Assembly (NCBI GenBank): GCA_964500445.1
Contig: CAZCOG010000006.1
Coordinates: 105,243 to 169,242 of the forward strand
Direction: 5' to 3'
From: Persicitalea sp964500445
Lineage (GTDB): Bacteria > Bacteroidota > Bacteroidia > Cytophagales > Spirosomataceae
Length of the DNA: 64,000 nt
Notes under the pieces: model-generated
The model's database searches: none
Told to the model about the DNA's origin: nothing
What the model saw: the letters and a program-made list of their open reading frames with translations, nothing else
Part shown: positions 58,726-64,000 of the stretch, one piece after another
How positions within the stretch are numbered: the stretch's first letter is position 1
Layout of the letters: each line of letters begins with the position of its first letter
Translations under genes and position numbers: made by a program

Positions 58726-59529
58726 ATGGCTAAGATAAGTACCAACTCCCGAACCGATCTAATTATCCACATCGGGATTATCCTCTCCCTCGTCACCGTT
58801 CTTTTTCTCGCTTTTTTCTTTTTGTATCTACCCATGCGTACCAACCACGGGGAATCGATCACCGTGCCGGATCTGCGCAAGATGAACGCCGAGGAACTGG
58901 AAGATTTTCTGGATGAGCGCGACCTACGCTACGAGGTGAGCGACTGTACGTTCGTGCCAAAAGTACCCCCGCTGACGGTCATATCGCAGTACCCGCAGCC
59001 GGGCTCCAAAGTGAAGGAAGGTCGGAAAATTTACGTGACGGTAGTTTATCGCACCGCACCGCTGGTCAAAATGCCCAAGCTGACCGACATGACACAGCGC
59101 AGTGCCCAAATGCTGCTTAAAAGTTCGGGCCTGGAAATCGGGAATTTACGATACGTTCCCGATCTGGCGCAGGGCGCAGTACTGAAGCAAATGTTCAAGG
59201 GCGAGGAAATTTTGCCTGGCCAACCCATTCCGAAAGGCTCCAAGATTGACCTGGAAGTTGGCGACGGCCTGGGTGAAACACGCTTTGACATGCCGGAGAT
59301 AGTCGGGATGACGCTCGACGAGGCAAAATTTCAGATCGTGGGCGCGGGCTTGAAAGTTGGCCAGATTATGGAAGTGGAACCGGATGAAGCCAAGTATGGC
59401 GACGCCGCTCCCGGTACCGTAGCGCGACAAAATCCTGAGGCGAACAATAATGTACGCATCGGGGACGTAATTGACCTGTGGGTTATCCGCCCGCTCGATG
59501 ACTCGAATGAACCTCAGACCAATTTTTAG
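58726..59529 (+). CDS. Stand-alone PASTA domain protein
   Basis: 267 aa with a cytoplasmic N terminus, one membrane helix (about 15-36, IGIILSLVTVLFLAFFFLYL) and three PASTA domains outside (about 43-110, 112-183, 184-262, each with a pattern like VPDLRKMNAEELEDFL and VISQYPQPGSKVKEG). PASTA domains bind peptidoglycan or muropeptides, usually in Ser/Thr kinases or PBPs; here no kinase or PBP part is fused. The gene overlaps the start of the T9SS cargo gene by 23 bases. Confidence 0.9.
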   Translation: MAKISTNSRTDLIIHIGIILSLVTVLFLAFFFLYLPMRTNHGESITVPDLRKMNAEELEDFLDERDLRYEVSDCTFVPKVPPLTVISQYPQPGSKVKEGRKIYVTVVYRTAPLVKMPKLTDMTQRSAQMLLKSSGLEIGNLRYVPDLAQGAVLKQMFKGEEILPGQPIPKGSKIDLEVGDGLGETRFDMPEIVGMTLDEAKFQIVGAGLKVGQIMEVEPDEAKYGDAAPGTVARQNPEANNNVRIGDVIDLWVIRPLDDSNEPQTNF

Positions 59530-61378
59530 CCGCTTCTCCCGTTTTTTTTCACTCTCTCTCGGCCTGGTTCTCTGGCTGAGTCAAGCGACGACCGTTCGGG
59601 CGCAGCTCGAATTGGTACCACTGGCACCAAGGTCGGAGGTTTCAAATAAAAATAACCAAGCGTCAAACGCCCGTTTACAGGCATTGGCATTACCCTTTTT
59701 CGATGATTTTTCGACGGCCATTTTCACCCGACCCGACCCAGAACTGTGGGTACCTGGCAGTGGCGTGTATATCAATAACACCCTCACGACTAACCAGCCA
59801 TCGGTTAACATAGCCACCTTCGACGGCCTTAAAGCCGATGGAGTTCCCTACAATTTTGTGAGTGAGCAGGCACAGGGCGACTCCGATACCCTGATTTCGC
59901 AGCCGATCAACCTGGCCGGGCTGGTGGCGGGCGATTCGCTGTACCTCAGTTTTTATACCCAACCCAAGGGGCTTGGCGAACTACCCGACCGCGCGGATAC
60001 TTTTCGACTGGAATTTCTGAATCAAATGGGCGACTGGATCGCGGTGTGGAAACGCAGCGGCGGTGACCCGGACACTACTTTCCGGCGGACGTTCCTTTCT
60101 ATCAAAGATCCCAGCTTTCTGCACGCCAATTTCCAGTTCCGTTTCCGAGCTTTTGGCCGCTCGTCAGGCGCGTTCGACACCTGGCATCTCGATTATATTT
60201 ATTTAAATAAAAACCGCTCGATCTCCGATCGTTTTATTAAGGATATTGCCGTGAGGAAGCCGCTTACGCCGCTTTTCAAGCGATATACTGCGATGCCGTT
60301 CAAGCATTATTTCGCCAATCTCGCTGCCGAGACCGCCGACAGCGTCCGCACCGACATCGTCAACTTATTCAATAATTTCAACTTCACGTCTTTCACTTTT
60401 ACGATTACCAATCTGCTGACTGGCAAGGAGATTCAACGCTACCAGGAACCCGTTTCGCAAATCATCGCCGCACAGCAAACCCAACCTAAGAGTGTTCCGG
60501 TACAGCCGATTACTAAGCCCGAAACGGGCCAGCGGATGCTGCTGCGCTATAAGTTCGACCTGCTTACCACCGACGATCAGAACCCGACCATCCCGACGGT
60601 GAACCTGCGGCGCAATGACACGATCAGCGCTACCGCCGAGTTGGCCGACTACTATGCCTACGACGACGGCAGTGCGGAATTCGGCGTCCGGATGAACCAG
60701 CGGCTGGGGCGCACCGTCGTACGCTTCATAACTAAAACCCCTGATACCCTGGGCGGCATGCGGATGGCCCTTGTGCCGATTCGTAAGGATGTGAGCGGGC
60801 AAAATTTTACCATACAAGTGTACAGCAACCGCAACGGTCGGCCCGACCAGATACTCTACCAGAAGTCGGTACCTGTAAATTATGGCGCGGCGCGCAACGA
60901 GTTCACGACCTACGAGTTCAATGAAGGAGTAGCCGTGACGGACACCTTTTATGTCGGCTGGCTGCAAATAAGCGCAGACGGCCTGGCTGTAGGTTTCGAC
61001 CGGAATTCCAGCTTGGGTACTTCGGAGCTTTTCTCCAACCTTTCCACCGAGTGGGCCTTAAATACCGAGCTCCAGGGGAGTATAATGGTGCGGCCTTTTT
61101 TTGGTGGTAAAGCTACCGGAATTATCACAGGGTCTGAACCGTTGCCAACCCTTAGAGTACAGGTTTTTCCTAATCCGACAAACGGCCTGCTCCGCTGGGA
61201 CAATGACGCAATTCACCAGATCGATGTCTTTTCGGTGCAAGGTATTAAGGCCAAAACTGTCCTACCCGCCGCAGGAGAGCACGAGGTTTCCTTGTCCGAA
61301 CTCCCCGACGGACTTTATATTTTGCGTCTAACGGACGGAGTGCGGGTAGTTAGTCAGAAGATTTTGTTAAAAAAGTAA
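59507..61378 (+). CDS. Secreted protein with a type IX sorting domain (type A)
   Basis: 623 aa from ATG 59507, which starts 23 bases inside the PASTA gene; another ATG at 59498 is in frame. A signal peptide (FSRFFSLSLGLVLWLSQATT, cleavage near VRA) leads into a large beta-rich body. The end, VQVFPNPTNGLLRWDNDAIH followed by LSELPDGLYILRLTDG, is the classic type A C-terminal sorting domain (T9SS). The body has no recognised catalytic motif. It is probably a surface protein exported by T9SS, in line with the PorW gene at 10.6 kb. Confidence 0.9.
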   Translation: MNLRPIFSRFSRFFSLSLGLVLWLSQATTVRAQLELVPLAPRSEVSNKNNQASNARLQALALPFFDDFSTAIFTRPDPELWVPGSGVYINNTLTTNQPSVNIATFDGLKADGVPYNFVSEQAQGDSDTLISQPINLAGLVAGDSLYLSFYTQPKGLGELPDRADTFRLEFLNQMGDWIAVWKRSGGDPDTTFRRTFLSIKDPSFLHANFQFRFRAFGRSSGAFDTWHLDYIYLNKNRSISDRFIKDIAVRKPLTPLFKRYTAMPFKHYFANLAAETADSVRTDIVNLFNNFNFTSFTFTITNLLTGKEIQRYQEPVSQIIAAQQTQPKSVPVQPITKPETGQRMLLRYKFDLLTTDDQNPTIPTVNLRRNDTISATAELADYYAYDDGSAEFGVRMNQRLGRTVVRFITKTPDTLGGMRMALVPIRKDVSGQNFTIQVYSNRNGRPDQILYQKSVPVNYGAARNEFTTYEFNEGVAVTDTFYVGWLQISADGLAVGFDRNSSLGTSELFSNLSTEWALNTELQGSIMVRPFFGGKATGIITGSEPLPTLRVQVFPNPTNGLLRWDNDAIHQIDVFSVQGIKAKTVLPAAGEHEVSLSELPDGLYILRLTDGVRVVSQKILLKK

Positions 61379-61441
61379 TTAAAAACGGCGGCTAAGTACC
61401 TTATTGCGTAAACATTTCCGCCATCTCCCCCGATCACTATC

Positions 61442-61756
61442 ATGGATATTACCGTACAAGAGCTAAAAGAACGCCTGGATAACGGCGAAAAAATGAACTT
61501 CTACGACGTGCGCGAAGAGCACGAATACGAAGAAGACAACCTCGGCGCCACGCTCATTCCGCTGGGTAGTCTGCCCGATAAACTCGAAGAGTTGAAAGCC
61601 AAGAAAGATGAGGAAATTATCGTCCATTGCCGTTCGGGAGCCCGAAGTGGCAATGCTCAAAAGTACCTGATTGCCAACGGATTTTCCAATGTTCGTAACG
61701 TCACGGGGGGCATTCTGGCCTACCGCCGAATGGAGGAAGAAGAAGAGGAAGATTGA
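61442..61756 (+). CDS. Rhodanese-like domain protein
   Basis: 104 aa single-domain rhodanese. The conserved start ITVQELKERLDNGEKMNFYDVRE is followed by the active-site loop HCRSGARSG with Cys63, which carries persulfide sulfur. The acidic tail (MEEEEEED) is unusual but not decisive. It may serve in sulfur transfer for tRNA or cofactor modification; nothing nearby points to one pathway except the tRNA-modifying miaA, which is convergent. Confidence 0.93.
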   Translation: MDITVQELKERLDNGEKMNFYDVREEHEYEEDNLGATLIPLGSLPDKLEELKAKKDEEIIVHCRSGARSGNAQKYLIANGFSNVRNVTGGILAYRRMEEEEEED

Positions 61757-61796
61757 GGTTTAATTAGAGTGAGTTGTTTGTTTACAGATACTTTCC

Positions 61797-62732
61797 CTAA
61801 ACAACTAAGTCGTCTCTCATTTCGCTAGCAACTCTTTCTTTAACCCCCGCATAATCCTCCGCCTGAAACCAGGTAAAGTTCCCCTGATGCCGAAACCATG
61901 TCAACTGTCGCTTGGCGTAGCGGCGGGTATTTTGTTTCAGTAGACGGATCATCTCGGCCTCGTCGTAATCACCGTCCAGGAATCCGAATACTTCTTTGTA
62001 GCCCACCGTTTTTAGGGCGTGATGCTCGCGGTAGGCAACGACACTCTTGGCTTCTTCGATCAGCCCATCGGCCAGCATGCGATCTACCCTTTTTTCGATG
62101 CGCTCGTAGAGCTCACCACGCTCGCGTTCAAGCGCGATGGAAATAATATTGAAGGGGCGCACAAGGGGCTTTTCTTTTTGGAAAGACGAAATCGGTCTGC
62201 CCGAACTGTAAAAAACCTCCAACGCCCGCACGACGCGCTGTGGGTTCTGGAACTCGTCCGTGGCCGAGAACACCGGATCGACGTGCAGCGCGTCGGCCTG
62301 TAAGTACTCCAAACCATCTTCCCGCAATTGCCGCATCAACTCCTCGCGCAGTCCCGGCGTGGGTCGGGGCAGGTCGTCAAGCCCCTGACAAACCGCTTTG
62401 ATATACAGGCCCGAGCCGCCCGTCATGATGACGCAGTCTTTTTCCTGGAACAGTTTATTTAACAAGTCCAGTGCATCCCGCTCAAACTCGCCCGCACTGT
62501 ACGTTTCGGCCACGGAATGCGAGTCGATAAAATGGTGCGGTACCTGACCTAGCTCTGCCGGAGTCGGCTTGGCGGTACCGATGGACAATTCACGGAAAAA
62601 CTGCCGCGAATCCGCCGAGATAATCTCGGTGTCCAATTCTTTGGCTAACTTTAGGCAAAGTTCCGTCTTACCCACAGCGGTAGGACCGGCGATGACGATG
62701 AGGTTTTTTGTTGATTTGCTGAACTGTATAAT
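61797..62732 (-). CDS. miaA: tRNA dimethylallyltransferase MiaA with no canonical start codon
   Basis: The body is a clear MiaA: P-loop GPTAVGKTELCLKLAKEL, then IISADSRQFFRELSIGTAKP, VIMTGGSGLYIKAV and the C-terminal TRRYAKRQLTWFRHQ. It adds dimethylallyl to A37 of tRNAs. The only canonical start in frame is the GTG at 62673-62675, which lies inside the P-loop and would remove GPTA. Upstream the frame is open to a TAA at 62754-62756 but has no ATG, GTG or TTG. Translation probably begins at a rare codon such as ATT at 62730-62732 (or ATC/ATA nearby), or the sequence has an error. The end coordinate here is that ATT. Confidence 0.85.
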   Translation of the reverse strand: MIQFSKSTKNLIVIAGPTAVGKTELCLKLAKELDTEIISADSRQFFRELSIGTAKPTPAELGQVPHHFIDSHSVAETYSAGEFERDALDLLNKLFQEKDCVIMTGGSGLYIKAVCQGLDDLPRPTPGLREELMRQLREDGLEYLQADALHVDPVFSATDEFQNPQRVVRALEVFYSSGRPISSFQKEKPLVRPFNIISIALERERGELYERIEKRVDRMLADGLIEEAKSVVAYREHHALKTVGYKEVFGFLDGDYDEAEMIRLLKQNTRRYAKRQLTWFRHQGNFTWFQAEDYAGVKERVASEMRDDLVV

Positions 62733-62837
62733 CGTGTAATTGATGTTGATTGGTTAAAAAATTGTTTCTCTGTTTTTAGATACAATCTGGTCAAAAAAAA
62801 CTGTGGCTTTGGAATATTGTCGCTTTAAAAATTAAAT

Positions 62838-63530
62838 ATGGAATTTTCCACTTTACTATCTTCACTACTATTGCTGGGCCTGGGGGCAGGAGGCGGTATT
62901 TGGTTTTACAATAATTTCGGCGGCGGGAGTCGCCAAAAGCCGCAACCTACCAAGGAAGCCTCCGTCCTGATCGATCGCATCGAAAAAGTATTCAAAGTAG
63001 TAATGGCTGAGGGGTACTTCACCGAAATATACAACTACCAGCACGACCTGGATATTTGGCACCTTTTCAAAGATAAAAAAAAGGCGCTCATCATTGCCAA
63101 AGCCAAAGTACTGGTCGGCTTCGATTTTTCCAAAGTACGCTGGCGCGTGGAGGGCGAGAGCCGTCAACTGGTGGTTGAGTATTTTCCCGCCCCGGAAATT
63201 CTGTCGATGGATACCGAGTACAAATTCTATGACATCGAGTCAGGCTGGATCAACCGCTTCAAAACCGACGATCTGACCAATATCCTTTCGGAGGCCAAAG
63301 AGGTCATGAACGAAAAAGCGATGGAAAGCGATCTGCCCCGCATTGCCAACAACCAAATTCAACTGATGATGTACCAACTCGCCGCCAGCATGAACTGGAA
63401 GGTGCAGATGGAGCTCAGCGAATCAAACCAGAAAATGCTCGAACTGTATTCGGCGTACCGGGACCTGGATGTGGAGGTAGAGTCTTTACCACCTTTGAAG
63501 GAAAAGGAAGATTTTGGGTCAAACGGTTAA
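62838..63530 (+). CDS. DUF4230 family protein
   Basis: 230 aa with one N-terminal membrane helix (about 5-24, TLLSSLLLLGLGAGGGIWFY) and a DUF4230 domain (about 45-215) with FKVVMAEGYFTEIYNYQ and AKVLVGFDFSKVRWRVE, then the conserved helix FEKLNDLL-type region (here SEAKEVMNEKAMESDLPRIA). The family is membrane-anchored and of unknown function. It is divergent from miaA and converges on the RqcH-like gene. Confidence 0.85.
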   Translation: MEFSTLLSSLLLLGLGAGGGIWFYNNFGGGSRQKPQPTKEASVLIDRIEKVFKVVMAEGYFTEIYNYQHDLDIWHLFKDKKKALIIAKAKVLVGFDFSKVRWRVEGESRQLVVEYFPAPEILSMDTEYKFYDIESGWINRFKTDDLTNILSEAKEVMNEKAMESDLPRIANNQIQLMMYQLAASMNWKVQMELSESNQKMLELYSAYRDLDVEVESLPPLKEKEDFGSNG

Positions 63531-63570
63531 AAGCTCAAAACGGAGCGCTTTGCGTTTAACCTTTTGCCCT

Positions 63571-64000
63571 TTAACCCACGTTTACTTCCCCCAACGGCTG
63601 CACCATTATTACCTCCTCTTTCTCTACCACCACCGCGCCCGGCGGTAATCCTTTGGGCTTTCTCACAAATTTTTTGGGCGTGACGATCACCGGACAAAGG
63701 CTGTCGGTGCGGCGTTTGGAATACCAGGCTGCCAGTTCGGCGGCGCGCTCGATGACCGGAGCCGGGAATTTCTTGCCCGCCTGGTGTTTGATCAGGACAT
63801 GAGAGCCAGTGACGTCGCGGGCGTGGAGCCACAGGTCTTCCTTATGGGCGTATTGTTGGGTGAGCAGGTCGTTATTCTTGGCGTTTCTGCCCACCAGAAT
63901 CACGTAATTCTGGAACTCGGCACGGCGAAAAAGTTGGCCCTGGTCGTCCGTGGCTTTTCCGGGAGCAAGGCCATTTTTCTTGACGTAGTTCCGCAGGTCA
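63571..64000 (-). CDS. RqcH/NFACT family protein, C-terminal part (partial)
   Basis: The minus-strand frame is open from the right edge (codons for DLRNYVKKNGLAPGK) to the stop at 63571. It holds the NFACT-R domain: FQNYVILVGRNAKNNDLLTQ and HKEDLWLHARDVTGSHVLIK, the diagnostic motifs, then the basic GLPPGAV ending. NFACT proteins such as RqcH work in ribosome quality control, adding alanine tails to stalled chains on 50S subunits. The N-terminal part, with the NFACT-N domain, lies outside the window, so full-length status cannot be judged. An ATG-start reading from 63903 would be a fragment of this gene. Confidence 0.88.
   Translation of the reverse strand, partial: DLRNYVKKNGLAPGKATDDQGQLFRRAEFQNYVILVGRNAKNNDLLTQQYAHKEDLWLHARDVTGSHVLIKHQAGKKFPAPVIERAAELAAWYSKRRTDSLCPVIVTPKKFVRKPKGLPPGAVVVEKEEVIMVQPLGEVNVG

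Noticed and set aside
1..64000. tRNA, rRNA or CRISPR features
   Set aside because: No cloverleaf with a GGTTCRANYCC arm, no rRNA sequence and no regularly spaced direct repeats were seen. This was a reading by eye, so a tRNA could have been missed.
1..64000. Frequent AAGTAC/GTAC words throughout, as a possible uptake or methylation signal
   Set aside because: By eye GTAC appears about as often as expected at this length and base content, and it fits preferred codon pairs; no strand bias or spacing was noticeable.

Overview
The window is a chromosomal stretch, roughly half G+C, from a member of the Bacteroidota, most likely the order Cytophagales (Spirosoma/Dyadobacter-like). The evidence is a PorW/SprE lipoprotein and a type A C-terminal sorting domain of the type IX secretion system; Bacteroidota families such as DUF3276, WbqC, DUF4403, DUF2027-Smr, DUF3108 and DUF4230; an F-ATPase a subunit with a long N-terminal extension; a long-tailed ribosomal protein S16; and several promoters with the phylum -7 element TAnnTTTG. 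No integrase, transposase, CRISPR array, rRNA or tRNA is visible. It reads as core genome.

Layout. 1-5.1 kb: small unknown genes, YchF, DUF3276, an RlpA-like protein, a DUF58 protein, a frameshifted outer-membrane barrel and a lipoprotein. 5.1-12.9 kb (minus strand): UvrC, glycerate kinase, a bifunctional class A PBP and PorW/SprE. 13.0-16.4 kb (plus): the membrane part of the ATP synthase operon (AtpZ/I-like, small membrane protein, atpB, atpE, atpF, atpH), which ends at a terminator without atpA/atpG. 16.5-20.0 kb: a minimal CHC2-Toprim primase, a divergent class A beta-lactamase-like protein and a secreted SdrD-B/Ig-like protein. 20.2-24.5 kb (minus): rpsP-rimM-trmD, an OmpA-family protein and the RNase P RNA. 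24.6-31.0 kb (minus): DUF4403, DUF2027-Smr, DUF2279, a VWA membrane protein and a FabG-like reductase. 31.2-36.5 kb: a small membrane protein coupled to a sterol-desaturase-family protein, a SPOR protein, ClpC and WbqC. 36.5-43.7 kb (minus): a Sua5/YciO protein, a family 2 glycosyltransferase, YihY, and a thioesterase next to two-subunit methylmalonyl-CoA mutase. 43.8-49.6 kb: dnaA with a GNAT-like gene, DUF3108, a zinc aminopeptidase and recA. 49.7-57.9 kb (minus): a MoxR-like AAA protein, an SDR, and the cell-division/translation cluster pheT - coiled-coil gene - zapA - rny, then DUF1684. 58.0-64.0 kb: riboflavin synthase, a stand-alone PASTA protein overlapping a T9SS cargo, rhodanese, miaA, DUF4230 and the end of an RqcH-like gene.

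Most of the content is ordinary housekeeping, and I found no clear new multi-gene defence or mobile system. The less ordinary signals are: a family of G-poor, degenerate leader sequences directly in front of many start codons, some as inverted pairs; a miaA gene with no ATG/GTG/TTG start; a terminator-like hairpin between atpE and atpF; a small coiled-coil gene fused by a one-base overlap to zapA; the minimal primase; a beta-lactamase-like protein with altered catalytic motifs; and a single-base frameshift in an outer-membrane barrel gene.
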